Assembly: GCA_039930045.1 (NCBI GenBank)
Contig: JBDSQB010000016.1
Span: 62,001 to 126,000, forward strand
Reading direction: 5' to 3'
DNA from: Chthoniobacterales bacterium
GTDB lineage: Bacteria; Verrucomicrobiota; Verrucomicrobiia; Chthoniobacterales; DASVRZ01
Length of the DNA stretch: 64,000 nucleotides
Position numbers and translations under genes: made by a program. The notes beneath the pieces are model-generated. The model saw nothing but the letters and a program-made list of their open reading frames with translations. It had not been told where the DNA came from and searched no databases. Of the stretch, positions 17,523-27,298 are shown piece by piece (position 1 is the first letter of the stretch; the number at the start of each line of letters is the position of its first letter).

Positions 17523-18773
17523 TTAGCTGCGCTGCGAGAGAATCTGCCGCTCGTGGGCCTGAACCTCGCGCAGCCAGGCCGCGCCGATGGGCGTGTTCTG
17601 GCGGCGACAATATTCATCCCAGACGATGCCGAAGGGCAGCGTTTTCATCTCCTCGATCAAGGCGAGCCGCGAGGTGTTGTCGCCTTGGGTTTCCATTTCG
17701 CGGAGCGTGGCGGTGGGTTCCAACAAGGCGATGAGCAGTGCCTTTAACGTGCTGCGGGTGCCGATGACCCAGGCCGCGATGCGGTTGATGCTGGCGTCGA
17801 AAAAGTCGAGTCCGATGTGAGTCCGCGACAGGAAATCGCCACGGACGACTTCCTCCATGATGGCGCGGGTCGGGTCGTCGAGGAGGACGACGTGATCGCT
17901 GTCCCAGCGAACGCCGCGGCTGACATGCAGGAGAATCTCCGGGACGAATTGGAGCGTGGAGGAAATCTTGTCTGCGACACTTTCCGTGGGATGAAAGTGG
18001 CCCGCGTCGAGGCAGTAGAGCTTCTGGTTTTTCGTGGCGTAAGCCAGATAAAATTCGTGCGAGCCGACGACATACGACTCCGACCCGATTCCAAAAAGTT
18101 TCGATTCCACGGCGTCGAGGTTATGGCGCGGGTCGAGATTTTCCTGAAAGATCGCCCGGAGCGAGGCTTCGAGGAGTTCACGCGGACCTTTGCGATCGAC
18201 CGGAATGTCTTTCGAGCCATCGGGAATCCAGACGTTCGTCACGGTCGGCGAGCCGAGCTGGCGTCCCATGTCTGCCCCGATTTTGCGGCAGGCAATGCCG
18301 TGATCGATCCAGAACTGGCGCACTTTTTCGTCGGGATGCGTGAGGGTTTTTCCGTCATTGGCCAGTGGGTGCGAGAAATAAGTGGGGTTGAAATCCAAAC
18401 CGAGTCCGCGTGTCTGGCACCAGTCGATCCAGCTTTGAAAATGTGTGGTGGTGAGGGCGTCGCGCTCCACTTTTCCGGCGGTGAAATCGGCGTAGCAGGC
18501 GTGCAGATTCAGCCGATGCCGGCCGGGGATGAGCGAAAAAGCCTTGTCCAGATCGGAGCGCAACTCGTCCAGCGTGCGCGCTTTTCCAGGGTAATTTCCG
18601 GTGGCTTGAATGCCGCCGCCGGTGATTCCAGTGCCGGGGTTTTCAAAGCCGCCGACGTCGTCGCCCTGCCAGCAGTGGAGTGAGATTGGTATCGAAGTCA
18701 GACGTGCGAGGGCGGCGTCGGTGTCCACGCCGAGCGCGGCGTATGTTTCTTGAGCGAAGGTGTAGGGATTCAT
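17523..18773 (-). CDS. rhaA: L-rhamnose isomerase
   Basis: A 416-residue enzyme (E. coli RhaA is 419) interconverting L-rhamnose and L-rhamnulose, the first cytoplasmic step of rhamnose catabolism. Conserved blocks include [15 protein letters not shown] near residue 30, [14 protein letters not shown] near 148, and [17 protein letters not shown] near 213, which carries metal-binding and substrate contacts. It lies four bases downstream of rhaT on the same strand, so they form one unit. Rhamnulokinase and aldolase genes are not in this window and must be elsewhere if the pathway is complete. Confidence 0.94.
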   Translation of the reverse strand: MNPYTFAQETYAALGVDTDAALARLTSIPISLHCWQGDDVGGFENPGTGITGGGIQATGNYPGKARTLDELRSDLDKAFSLIPGRHRLNLHACYADFTAGKVERDALTTTHFQSWIDWCQTRGLGLDFNPTYFSHPLANDGKTLTHPDEKVRQFWIDHGIACRKIGADMGRQLGSPTVTNVWIPDGSKDIPVDRKGPRELLEASLRAIFQENLDPRHNLDAVESKLFGIGSESYVVGSHEFYLAYATKNQKLYCLDAGHFHPTESVADKISSTLQFVPEILLHVSRGVRWDSDHVVLLDDPTRAIMEEVVRGDFLSRTHIGLDFFDASINRIAAWVIGTRSTLKALLIALLEPTATLREMETQGDNTSRLALIEEMKTLPFGIVWDEYCRRQNTPIGAAWLREVQAHERQILSQRS

Positions 18774-18777
18774 AAAA

Positions 18778-19938
18778 TTAGTGGCCTTTTAACCAGGTGC
18801 CGTAGCCAATGATGACGGTGGAAAGAATGAGCACCGCGATGCCGGTGGCGATGAGCCGGTGGACCTTCGGGCTGGAGCCTTTCCATTCGCGGAAATAGAC
18901 GCCCCAAAGGGTGCTGAAAATGATGATGCTCGCCATGTGCAGCGTCCAACTGGCGAAGCCAAATTTACCCATTTGCGTCTCGCCCATGGTGTAGAAGAAA
19001 AATTGCAGATACCACGTGACGCCGGCCAGGGCGGAGAACAAATAGTTGCTCAAACGCGGCACTTGGAGGTCACCTGCCGGTGCGCTGGCGGCGGTGTGAG
19101 ACGGGCCGTGTTCACCTCCGCCCGCTCCACTGTGGCCGGCGTGCTCTGGCTTTACCGTGGCGCTGATATACTGGTAGCCGGTGCGGTTTTTGAGGTTGAG
19201 AAACAGGCACCAGATAAAGTTGGTCGTGAAGCCGCCGAGGAGCACAACCACAAGCTTGGGCAGTCCGGTCCAGATAACGTTGGTGCCCGCAGCTAGCGAG
19301 GCAGTTCCGATGGGATTGCCAGCGGCCAGGGCAAAGGCGAAGCAAGCGCTCATGATTCCCGAAAACGTGGCGACGAGGAGGCCTTTCTTGAAGTCAAACT
19401 CGGCTATCGCCTGCGTCTTTTCGGCACCAGACATTTCCTTTTCCTTGGTCAACCCAGCGAGCGCGGCGATGCCGATGCCGAGCAAACAGACGGCCACGCC
19501 AGCGAGGGTGACCTGGCCCGGTGTTGTCGAGGCGATCTGCGCGATGGATTCCGCCACGGGAATGGACGGCGCGAACATCTTGAAGATCGGCGGGAGGAGC
19601 GTGCCGAAAGCGGCGCAATAGCCGAGCGCGACACCCATGCCGAGCGACATGCCGAGATAGCGCATGGTGAGCCCGAAGGTGAGTCCGCCCAAGCCCCACA
19701 TGGCTCCGAAGAAATAGGTCCACCAGAGTGTGGGTGTGGTCTGTTGATGCAGCACGCCGGCGAGATCTTTCGTCATGAGCGACGCCAAGGTGACCGGGCA
19801 GATGATCCAGGAAAAGAAGCCGCCGACGAGCCAGTAGGTTTCCCACGACCATTTACGGACGCCTTTGTAGGGCACGTAAAAGCTGCCGGAAGCGAGGCCG
19901 CCCAGCCAGTGAAAGAAGACGCCGAGGATGGGATTCAT
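18778..19938 (-). CDS. rhaT: L-rhamnose:proton symporter
   Basis: A 386-residue inner-membrane protein with about ten hydrophobic segments. It opens with [20 protein letters not shown] and [14 protein letters not shown], which are diagnostic of RhaT. A His/Gly-rich cytoplasmic loop near residue 285 is an addition I do not recall from E. coli RhaT (344 residues) and accounts for much of the extra length. Its ATG overlaps the stop of a small broken gene upstream (ATGA), and rhaA follows, so rhamnose uptake and isomerisation are co-expressed. Confidence 0.9.
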   Translation of the reverse strand: MNPILGVFFHWLGGLASGSFYVPYKGVRKWSWETYWLVGGFFSWIICPVTLASLMTKDLAGVLHQQTTPTLWWTYFFGAMWGLGGLTFGLTMRYLGMSLGMGVALGYCAAFGTLLPPIFKMFAPSIPVAESIAQIASTTPGQVTLAGVAVCLLGIGIAALAGLTKEKEMSGAEKTQAIAEFDFKKGLLVATFSGIMSACFAFALAAGNPIGTASLAAGTNVIWTGLPKLVVVLLGGFTTNFIWCLFLNLKNRTGYQYISATVKPEHAGHSGAGGGEHGPSHTAASAPAGDLQVPRLSNYLFSALAGVTWYLQFFFYTMGETQMGKFGFASWTLHMASIIIFSTLWGVYFREWKGSSPKVHRLIATGIAVLILSTVIIGYGTWLKGH

Positions 19939-20151
19939 AGGGGAGAATTGTTGTTATGGATGACCAAAGATTCAGGCTGGCCCTGTGTTTGTCGACGCCG
20001 ATATTCAAAATGTGACAAAGTTTTGGGTTCTGGCACCGCGATGAAAGTCTGCTGAAGCGCTTCGCCCACCGAATCTTTCACTTGGGCCAGCGGAGTCGGC
20101 GCGGCAGACGCGAGCGTGGTCCAGAAGGCGAGCAGAAGGATTCTTTGTCAT
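19935..20151 (-). pseudogene. frameshifted small secreted protein upstream of rhaT
   Basis: On the minus strand an open frame of about 66 codons ends with TGA overlapping the rhaT ATG (ATGA). Its N-terminal part is a good signal peptide, ILLLAFWTTLASAAP, followed by LAQVKDSVGEALQQTF, but the frame has no ATG, GTG or TTG before it and begins just after a stop. An ATG exists at 20151-20149 one base out of frame: removing a single A in the run AAAGAATCC would give MTKILLLAFWTT and restore a complete short gene. So this looks like a recent one-base insertion or a sequencing error. Function unknown; the coupling suggests it belonged to the rhamnose operon. Confidence 0.5.
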
Positions 20152-20322
20152 TCGGGAAACGCGTCGGGGGAATATGAGTTTAAGAGGGAAATAGAAAATC
20201 AGCCATCATCCGTGAATCCACAGATTACGCCCCCCTTGGCAGGTGCAATACAGTGGAACTCGAACTCAAAAATTTTCGGCATGAACACCCCGGCTTCATC
20301 GCCTAAGCTGACCGCAAATTTT

Positions 20323-23300
20323 ATGAAATCCCCCCTGCTGACCCTCGGTCTGTTTGCTGTTTTTTGTCTTTTTTCCGTGAAGGCGGCGGAGCTAACGCCG
20401 CTCGTCTTGCCTTTGGGCGGCGCGGCCTTTGAAAACTGGAAGGGCCTCGAATCTACCGCTGGAGCCGCGACTCTGAAATGTCCCAGCGAGGCGGTTTTTC
20501 GTTATCCGGACGGCCCACGCGGCGCTTACAAACACGGCTTCCGGAACTTCAATGACGGCACGGCGGACTGGCATTTTTTTTACGGCGTGCAGATGGAGGT
20601 GCAACTCGCCGATGGGAGTCCGGTGGAGTTGATCTCGACCATTTTTCCAGCCAGCAAGGACCCGGGCCGGGGCTGGTCGACTCTCACTCGATTGAGCGGT
20701 CCGGACTGGCACACGGTCACGCTGCCGTGGTCGGCATTTGGCGCGCCATCCGCGAACCGGTCGTGGTTGTTTCAGGTGAAAGAACTCAAGCTCGCCGTGC
20801 GTCCGGTGGATGGAAAATCGGCGGGCCCGCTGCAAATTCGCCATCTGCGAGTCGTCAAAGCGCCCGCTGTTTCCCTGGAAAGCGAAGTCCTCGGAAAAGC
20901 CGCCGCCGCCGGTGAGACCGCGACCTACAGCGTTACCGTCGGCAATACATCCGCGGTGCCTCAATCGGTCGTCCTCTCCTTCGCGCCGTATGGCTGGGAA
21001 GCCTTTCCGCCGAGTGTGACGCCGTCCGCCTTGGACCTGGCTCCGGGCGAAACCCGGAAGCTGGAAGTGCGCGTGCAGGTTCCCTCAAACGCGCCGGCTG
21101 GCGGACACGAAAAGCAGGTGCTCCAAGCCGTCGGCAACGGCGACGCGGCGGCCCGTTCTGAGCTGACTTTCATTACTTCCTCGCGGGTGGCTTACCCGAA
21201 CATTCTTCATACCAAGGAGCGCTGGGATGAAGTCCGCGCCAAGGTGAAAAATTATCCGTGGGCGAAGCAGGCGCAGGATGAAATGGTCGCCAAGGCCGAG
21301 AAATGGCAGGTGCCCGACGTCGCGCCCGCGCCCGGGAACGACCCCGACGACACGATGGGGCCGTTTCTTTTCAAGACTTCTGTCGAGCACGACATGATGG
21401 CCTGTGGCGTTTCCTGGCAGCTCACCGGCAATCGTGTTTATGCCGAAAAAATCGCCCGGTTTCTGCGCAATCTCTCCAATCCGGCGAATGGCTACCCGAC
21501 CACTTTGCGCGGGTGCAATCAGGCGCTCGTGCAGGAGGGGCATTTCTTTCAGCACATCGCGATGGCCTACGACATGGTCCACGAGTCAGGAGTTTTCAGC
21601 GAGGCGGATCATCAGCAGATCGAGGCGACGTTCCGGATTTTCATGGAGACGATGAACCTCGCGAGTCTGAATGGCTCGATCAACAACTGGAATCTCTCCG
21701 AGGTCACCGGCGCGTTGTATTGTGCGCTGACTTTGCAAGATTTCAGCCTCGCCGAGCGTTTCTTTTCCGGTCCGGCGGGCGTCTGCGACCAGCTCTCCAA
21801 GGGAACGATGGACGACGGCTGGTGGTACGAATGTTCGATCAGTTACAACGTCTGGTGTGCCAGCGAATTTTCCCAAGTCGCCCTCGCCTTGCAGCCGTGG
21901 GGGATCAATTTCAAGGACATGTGGTTGCCCGCGAGCTATCTGCCGAGCGTGATGCTCAACGCTGAACTGAACGGCGGCGCGAAGCCTGCGGCCGGGGCCG
22001 GCCAGCCACCGAATCGGCCCTTTGGCATGACGCCCGAACTTTGGGGGCCGAACACCCGGCCCTATCGGAAAATCACTGATCTCTGGAACAGCCTCCTGCC
22101 ATATCTCGACTATCGCGGTGTGATGTTTGGCGTGAATGATTCCTCTGAAAATCTGGTTGCCACTCCGCGTGCCGAGGTGGGCGGGCAGCCATTCGAGTTG
22201 GCTTATTATCTGTTTCGCGATCCGGCCTACGCGGCCATCGCCCGGCTCTCTGCCAAACGCGATCTGCTCTATGGCGTTCCCCAGCTGCCCGACAAGACCA
22301 CCGAGCGTTTCCTCAACTCCGCCAGCGCAGACAATGTAGGGCTCGTCATGCTGCGTTCCCAGACGCCGGATCGACCGATTCGCGAGCAGATCCAAGCCGT
22401 GCTCCACTATGGCATCCACGGCTGGGCGCACGGGCATTTTGATCGTACAAGCCTGCTTTCGCTGATGCGTTACGGGCGTAGTTTCTACAATCCAGAGATG
22501 ATCTGGTACGGCTACGAGCCGTTCATGTACAAGTTTTACGTGCAGAACTCGGTCGCGCACAACATGGTCGTGGTCGATCAGAAAAATCAGGAGGCCTCGC
22601 CCGGCGAGCGCACCCTATTTCACACGGGGAAAATGATGCAAACCACGTCCGTCGAGACCGTTTCCCGGTGGTCGAATCCACCCTACGGCGGCATGGTTTA
22701 CGACTACGTGCCGGTGAAAACCTTTGAGGAAAAAACCTGGCGAGAGGGACGTTTCGTGCCGATTCCGGAGAATCCGCCGACGTATGGCACGCTCACCGAT
22801 TTCACCGAGCCGATCCTCCAGCGCCGTCTGATGGTGGTCACGGATGATTACGTCGTTTTGGCGGATTACCTGAAATCGGAGCAGCCGCACACCTTCGAGA
22901 GTCTCTACCAAATGAAGGGTTTTCTCGGCCTCGACGCGCCGGATAAAACGCCGCTCCGGCACGACGCGCAGTGGACTTCCAATCCACTCAGCAGTGCGCA
23001 ATTTGTCACCGACGCCGACTGGTTTTCCGTCACCGCGCCGGCAATAAGCCGCTTCGAAATACGCTTCGGCCCCGGCGCTGATAACACTGGAACTCGTGCG
23101 GAAAACAGCGAGCCGGGCGTGCTCCAGCTCGACGTGCATTCGCTCTGGCCGCAGAAGCAGGAGATCATGGTCGCCACCGCGCCCGAGGATCATGCCGTGG
23201 AAAAACGGCTTTTCTACACCGTGCGCGGCGACGGCAAAACGCTGGCCGAGGGAAAATTTGGCGCGTGGATTCTGGGCCAGTCCGAGATCGACGTTCCCCT

Positions 23301-23913
23301 CGACGGCTTGAAACAACTCGAACTCGAAACCCGCACCGAGCTGGCGAAAATGCCCACGCTTTTCTGGGCCAATGCCCGGATCGTCACCCGCGATGGAAAA
23401 GAGATTCCAGTTAGGCAGTTATCAGCGCAATCCGAGAACGTCGTCGCTCCGAAGGCGCCGGGTCAGGATTACTTCGGAGGTCCGATCAAAATCGCCGGCG
23501 TTCCCTTCACCGAAGCCACCGCCGCCGAGCCGCAGGATGCGAAAAAATCTGCCTTCGTCCGCGTCGATCTGAGCCAGGTGCAGGCCGTTCGCTTCAAGGC
23601 GACGCTGGGGGGCGATTACCCGCTTGGCGACGAAAGCCAGCGTCGCAAAACCTACGCCATCAAGGCTCCCGGCGGGAAAACGAAAGAGGCGCGTTTTCTC
23701 ACCATCATCGAGCCTCACGAAAACCAATCCGTCATCCAATCCGCCCAAGCCACCGACGCCGATCACATACGAGTGCAACTCACCGATGGACGAGTTCAGG
23801 AGATCACCTTGAAGAGTTTCACCGGCCCAAAAAACGAGCCCGCCGTGGAAATTACCGAGACGAAAAACGGAACTGCGATTCGTTCCGAGACAACGCTCCA
23901 ACCCGCTCCATAA
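20323..23913 (+). CDS. secreted heparinase II/III-like polysaccharide lyase
   Basis: Predicts 1196 residues with a signal peptide (residues 1-25, cut near VKAAE). A beta-rich N-terminal part (about 30-170) resembles a carbohydrate-binding or jelly-roll domain, then a NEW3/CARDB-like domain (about 175-285, with LDLAPGETRKLEVRVQVPSN). A helical toroid follows (about 300-690; INNWNLSEVTGALYCA near 453), then a heparinase II/III-like beta domain starting with HGWAHGHFDRTSLLSLMRYG near 697, whose His and Asp are the expected catalytic and metal residues. Such enzymes cleave uronate-containing polysaccharides by elimination. Divergent rhaT-rhaA suggests a rhamnose-containing substrate. I start at 20323 because the signal peptide begins there. 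Confidence 0.75.
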   Translation: MKSPLLTLGLFAVFCLFSVKAAELTPLVLPLGGAAFENWKGLESTAGAATLKCPSEAVFRYPDGPRGAYKHGFRNFNDGTADWHFFYGVQMEVQLADGSPVELISTIFPASKDPGRGWSTLTRLSGPDWHTVTLPWSAFGAPSANRSWLFQVKELKLAVRPVDGKSAGPLQIRHLRVVKAPAVSLESEVLGKAAAAGETATYSVTVGNTSAVPQSVVLSFAPYGWEAFPPSVTPSALDLAPGETRKLEVRVQVPSNAPAGGHEKQVLQAVGNGDAAARSELTFITSSRVAYPNILHTKERWDEVRAKVKNYPWAKQAQDEMVAKAEKWQVPDVAPAPGNDPDDTMGPFLFKTSVEHDMMACGVSWQLTGNRVYAEKIARFLRNLSNPANGYPTTLRGCNQALVQEGHFFQHIAMAYDMVHESGVFSEADHQQIEATFRIFMETMNLASLNGSINNWNLSEVTGALYCALTLQDFSLAERFFSGPAGVCDQLSKGTMDDGWWYECSISYNVWCASEFSQVALALQPWGINFKDMWLPASYLPSVMLNAELNGGAKPAAGAGQPPNRPFGMTPELWGPNTRPYRKITDLWNSLLPYLDYRGVMFGVNDSSENLVATPRAEVGGQPFELAYYLFRDPAYAAIARLSAKRDLLYGVPQLPDKTTERFLNSASADNVGLVMLRSQTPDRPIREQIQAVLHYGIHGWAHGHFDRTSLLSLMRYGRSFYNPEMIWYGYEPFMYKFYVQNSVAHNMVVVDQKNQEASPGERTLFHTGKMMQTTSVETVSRWSNPPYGGMVYDYVPVKTFEEKTWREGRFVPIPENPPTYGTLTDFTEPILQRRLMVVTDDYVVLADYLKSEQPHTFESLYQMKGFLGLDAPDKTPLRHDAQWTSNPLSSAQFVTDADWFSVTAPAISRFEIRFGPGADNTGTRAENSEPGVLQLDVHSLWPQKQEIMVATAPEDHAVEKRLFYTVRGDGKTLAEGKFGAWILGQSEIDVPLDGLKQLELETRTELAKMPTLFWANARIVTRDGKEIPVRQLSAQSENVVAPKAPGQDYFGGPIKIAGVPFTEATAAEPQDAKKSAFVRVDLSQVQAVRFKATLGGDYPLGDESQRRKTYAIKAPGGKTKEARFLTIIEPHENQSVIQSAQATDADHIRVQLTDGRVQEITLKSFTGPKNEPAVEITETKNGTAIRSETTLQPAP

Positions 23914-23929
23914 CGAATCGCGAGTCTGC

Positions 23930-23961
23930 AAAAAAGGCCGCAGTCTGAGACTTTTCTGCGG
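23930..23961 (-). terminator. Rho-independent terminator of tRNA-fMet
   Basis: Read on the minus strand, the stem CCGCAG (23961-23956) pairs with CTGCGG (23943-23938) over a 12-base loop, followed after two bases by six T (23935-23930). It starts 22 bases after the tRNA 3' end, the expected place for its terminator, and also lies just beyond the stop of the convergent lyase gene. Confidence 0.8.
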
Positions 23962-23983
23962 AGAAACCACCTCTAAAAAGAAG

Positions 23984-24060
<77 letters not shown>

Positions 24061-24073
24061 TTTGAAGAAGGCG

Positions 24074-24101
24074 ACCATACCAGCACGAAACGAGGGCGCA
24101 A
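24074..24101 (-). promoter_or_regulatory. likely sigma-70-type promoter of tRNA-fMet
   Basis: On the minus strand, TTGCGC (24101-24096) and TATGGT (24079-24074) are separated by 16 bases, and the -10 element lies 13 bases before the tRNA 5' end. Each hexamer matches the consensus at about four of six positions. Spacing and placement fit; the call rests on these alone. Confidence 0.35.
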
Positions 24102-24245
24102 GGACGATTTTCAAAAACCTGCCAGCATTAACCTCGCCCAGAGGTATTTTCTGTTTGCTCCCACGGGGCAACTGCATTACTGAATCCATCCCTCTCTGAT
24201 CGGCTAATTGCCCGGTCTTTGACTTCAGCCTTCTAAATAAGACCC

Positions 24246-24569
24246 ATGATATTTTCCAGTTTTACTCTTCTCGCCCAGGCGACTCCGAATGCCAATCCTT
24301 TGAGCAGCCTGCTCCCAATCCTGTTCCTGGTCCCGATTTTTTATGTGCTGATCATTCGGCCACAACAAAAGCGGCAGAAGGAACTGAAAACCCTCATCAC
24401 CAGCATGAAGACCGGCGACAAGATCATCACCAATGCCGGTCTTCACGGCATCGTCTCGAATGTGAAAGAGAAAACCTTCCTCCTGAAGGTCGCTGACAAC
24501 GTCAAACTCGAGTTCGACAAGTCGGCCGTGGCCGTGGTCGAGTCCCGTTCCGATGTCGTGGAAGCCTAA
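24246..24569 (+). CDS. yajC: preprotein translocase accessory subunit YajC
   Basis: A 107-residue single-pass inner-membrane protein. The hydrophobic helix near residues 20-38 is followed at once by the family's IIRPQQKRQKEL basic stretch, then the small soluble domain with KTGDKIITNAGLHGIV. YajC associates with SecDF and the SecYEG channel. The order yajC-secDF, 27 bases apart, is the classical one and supports both calls. The N-terminus lies periplasmically and includes an Ala/Pro/Asn-rich stretch. Confidence 0.93.
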   Translation: MIFSSFTLLAQATPNANPLSSLLPILFLVPIFYVLIIRPQQKRQKELKTLITSMKTGDKIITNAGLHGIVSNVKEKTFLLKVADNVKLEFDKSAVAVVESRSDVVEA

Positions 24570-24596
24570 GCGCTTCAGCTATTTCCCCACTGATTT

Positions 24597-26927
24597 ATGG
24601 TTCTGTCGCCCGCCCTCACTTTCGGTCTCGGCATCGTCCTGCTGATTCTTTTTGCCGTCTATTTTGCCGCCGAGGAGCCGCGTCGGAAACGTATTGCCGG
24701 CTTGGTTTTGACGCTGTTTATCACGGCGTTTTGCATTCAGTCGATGACGCCGTTTGATAAGAAGATTCGACTCGGACTCGACTTAAAAGGCGGCACGTCC
24801 TTCCTGATGCGCCTCGTCCGCGAGAACGACGATAAAGGCCAGCCGCGGAAAATTTCCAAGGACCAGCTTGATCAAGCCGTCGAGACGATCCGCAAGCGCG
24901 TGGATCAATTTGGCACCGGCGAACCCGTCATCAGTCCGCAGGGCGAGGATCGCATTTTGGTCCAGATTCCCGGCTTGAAAACCGAGGATGTGGAAATGGC
25001 GCGTCAGCAGTTGGAAAAAGTCGCCAAACTGGAGTTCAAGCTGGTGCATCCCGAGAGCCAGTCGCTGGTTCCGCAGATCGAGGCAGGCACGGCTGTAACT
25101 CCTCCCGGTTACCGTGTTCAGACCGAGAAAGTGGATAAAAAAGGCGACAAACCGAACAAGGTTTTGGTGAAGCAGCGCGCAGAGATGAATGGAACTGGAA
25201 TCGAAGCGGCTTACCCGCAGTTCGACGGCATGAAATATCTGGTGGCGATGAAGTTCACCAAGGAAGGCACCAAACAATTTGCCGATCTCACTGCGAAAAA
25301 TGTGGGAAATCAGCTCGCGATTGTCCTCGACGGCGAAGTGCAGTCGGCACCTGTGATTCGCGAGGCGATGCCCAATGGGCAGGCGACGATTTCTGGAACC
25401 TTTACCGACACGGAAGTGCGCAATCTTTCCAGCGTTCTCGAGAATCCGCTGCAAACTCCTGTGAAAATCGACGAAAGCCGTAGCGTCTCCGCCACATTGG
25501 GCCAGGACTCGATTCATTCCGGCATTCTGGCGGGTTTGCTCGGGGTCGTGGTCGTGGCGATTTTCATGGCCATTTATTACCGAACAGCCGGTGTGGTGGC
25601 TCTCGTCGGCTTGGTGGTGAACATCGCCATTTTATTTGGTGTGATGTCGCTTTTTAACTTCGTGCTCACACTTCCGGGTATCGCCGGCATCATTCTCACG
25701 ATCGGCATGGCGGTCGATGCGAACGTCCTCATTTACGAACGGTTGCGTGAGGAACTGGCCACCGGCAAATCCATCATCGCCGCGGTGGAGGCGGCGTACG
25801 AAAAGGCTTTCAGCGCCATTTTCGACGCCAACGCTACGACTCTCATCACCGCCGCGATCCTCTTCTGGCAATCCAGCGGACCGGTCAAAGGCTTCGCCGT
25901 CACCCTTATGGTCGGCATTATCGCGTCGCTCTTTTCCGCCTTAGTCGTCACCCGCATGTGCTTCGGCTGGATGACACATTTCGGCTGGTTGAAGGAGTTC
26001 ACCATGATGAACATTCTCTCGAATCCGAAGTTCGATTTTCTCGGCAAACGCAAGATCGCGGTGGCTGTTTCCGTGATTGTCCTGCTCGCTTGCGGGGCCA
26101 TTTTCGCGCTGCGCGGAGAGAAAAATTTCGGTGTGGACTTTCGAGGTGGCGACTTGCTTTTGATGTCGATGGAAAAACCGATCACCGATGCCGAGGCGCG
26201 CGCCGCCCTGGGACGTGACGATCTGGTCGTGCAAAGCGAAACCGCCGGCACTGCCAAATACCTGCAAATTCGCGGCCCATTTGACTCCAGCCCGGCTGTG
26301 GCTCAAAAACTGATCGCCAGTTTTCCCGATGCGGGCCTGAAAATCAGCCAGAAAGACACCGTCGGAGCCCTCGTCGGCAAGCAACTCGCCCAGCAATCCC
26401 TCATTGCGCTCGGACTCGGCATGTTGGGAATTTTGATTTACGTCACGATGCGATTTGAGCTGTCGTTCGCCATTGGAGCCTTAGTAGCCGTGCTCCACGA
26501 TGTCGTGATCACGATTGGCATGTTTGCTCTGTTCGGACGCGAGCTTTCGCTGGTCATGGTGGGCGCTGTGCTGACGATTGCCGGCTATTCGATCAACGAC
26601 ACCATCGTCGTCTATGACCGCATTCGCGAAGGCTTGCGCAGTGGTCGCAAAGGCTCCGTGCAAGAAATCATGAACGCCAGCATCAATGAGACCCTGAACC
26701 GCACCTTCCTCACCGGCGGCGTGACGCTGATGTCGATGATGGGCCTTTATTTCCTCGGTGGCGACGCGCTCAACGACTTCGCTTTCGCCATCCTGATCGG
26801 CATTCTGGTCGGCACTTATTCCTCCGTCTTCATCGCCTCGCCAGTCGTTCTCTGGTGGTCGAAATGGAAAGGCGAAGCACTAGATCGCCAGATCAAAGCC
26901 AGCGATCTGGTCGTCGTTCAGGGATGA
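24597..26927 (+). CDS. secDF: fused protein translocase SecDF
   Basis: A 776-residue fusion of SecD and SecF, which use the proton motive force to pull exported proteins through the Sec channel. SecD part: IRLGLDLKGGTSFLM near residue 60, the periplasmic P1 domain, AIVLDGEVQSAPVI near 240, and the helix motif MAVDANVLIYERLREEL near 370. SecF part: FGVDFRGGDLLLM near 515 and YSINDTIVVYDRIREGL near 662. About twelve membrane helices in two sets of six are visible. Many bacteria have separate genes; the fusion is normal in several phyla including Verrucomicrobiota. Confidence 0.95.
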   Translation: MVLSPALTFGLGIVLLILFAVYFAAEEPRRKRIAGLVLTLFITAFCIQSMTPFDKKIRLGLDLKGGTSFLMRLVRENDDKGQPRKISKDQLDQAVETIRKRVDQFGTGEPVISPQGEDRILVQIPGLKTEDVEMARQQLEKVAKLEFKLVHPESQSLVPQIEAGTAVTPPGYRVQTEKVDKKGDKPNKVLVKQRAEMNGTGIEAAYPQFDGMKYLVAMKFTKEGTKQFADLTAKNVGNQLAIVLDGEVQSAPVIREAMPNGQATISGTFTDTEVRNLSSVLENPLQTPVKIDESRSVSATLGQDSIHSGILAGLLGVVVVAIFMAIYYRTAGVVALVGLVVNIAILFGVMSLFNFVLTLPGIAGIILTIGMAVDANVLIYERLREELATGKSIIAAVEAAYEKAFSAIFDANATTLITAAILFWQSSGPVKGFAVTLMVGIIASLFSALVVTRMCFGWMTHFGWLKEFTMMNILSNPKFDFLGKRKIAVAVSVIVLLACGAIFALRGEKNFGVDFRGGDLLLMSMEKPITDAEARAALGRDDLVVQSETAGTAKYLQIRGPFDSSPAVAQKLIASFPDAGLKISQKDTVGALVGKQLAQQSLIALGLGMLGILIYVTMRFELSFAIGALVAVLHDVVITIGMFALFGRELSLVMVGAVLTIAGYSINDTIVVYDRIREGLRSGRKGSVQEIMNASINETLNRTFLTGGVTLMSMMGLYFLGGDALNDFAFAILIGILVGTYSSVFIASPVVLWWSKWKGEALDRQIKASDLVVVQG

Positions 26928-27038
26928 TGTTTTCCCACGTAGTTTCTCAGAAACGCCGGTTGACGACATAACAGAAGCCAGCTAATCTCCACCCTCACTC
27001 AACAGATTTTTTAACCAGCCAAAACCACTAAATACATT

Positions 27039-27236
27039 ATGCCAGAGGTAATTGTTCGCAAAGGAGAGCCCATTGATCGCGCTCTTAAAAGACTCAAAAG
27101 CAAGCTCGACGCCGAGGGAATCATGGAGGAAGTCCGCCGCCTGCGTGCGTTTGAGACTCCGGTCCAGAAGACCCGCCGCAAGGCCAAGTCCAATGCGAAA
27201 AAAGCGAAGCTGAAATTCCGTTTCAACCCAGCCTAA
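27039..27236 (+). CDS. rpsU: 30S ribosomal protein S21
   Basis: A 65-residue basic protein of the bS21 family: it opens PEVIVRKGEPIDRALKRL and ends in a Lys/Arg/Ala-rich tail. bS21 sits near the mRNA exit on the small subunit and assists initiation. Length is typical (58-71). No ribosomal or sigma-factor genes flank it as they do in E. coli. A strong intrinsic terminator follows 21 bases after its stop, so it is transcribed alone or with the secDF genes. Confidence 0.95.
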   Translation: MPEVIVRKGEPIDRALKRLKSKLDAEGIMEEVRRLRAFETPVQKTRRKAKSNAKKAKLKFRFNPA

Positions 27237-27257
27237 CTCGTTTTCCAAAGATTTTCG

Positions 27258-27293
27258 AAAATCCCGCTGCCCATTGGGTTGGCGGGATTTTTT
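27258..27293 (+). terminator. Rho-independent terminator after rpsU
   Basis: A 10-bp perfect stem, AAAATCCCGC (27258-27267) with GCGGGATTTT (27282-27291), 14-base loop, running into a T-tract of six (27288-27293). The next gene starts only six bases further on, so that gene's promoter must lie within or upstream of the hairpin, or rely on read-through. Confidence 0.85.
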
Positions 27294-27298
27294 CGTTT

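Noticed and set aside
20252-20258. Recurring heptamer GGAACTC / GAGTTCC across the window
   Set aside because: Seen many times (for example near 20252, 27582, 37273, 45099, 49366), but the excess over expectation looked small and may come from codon use.
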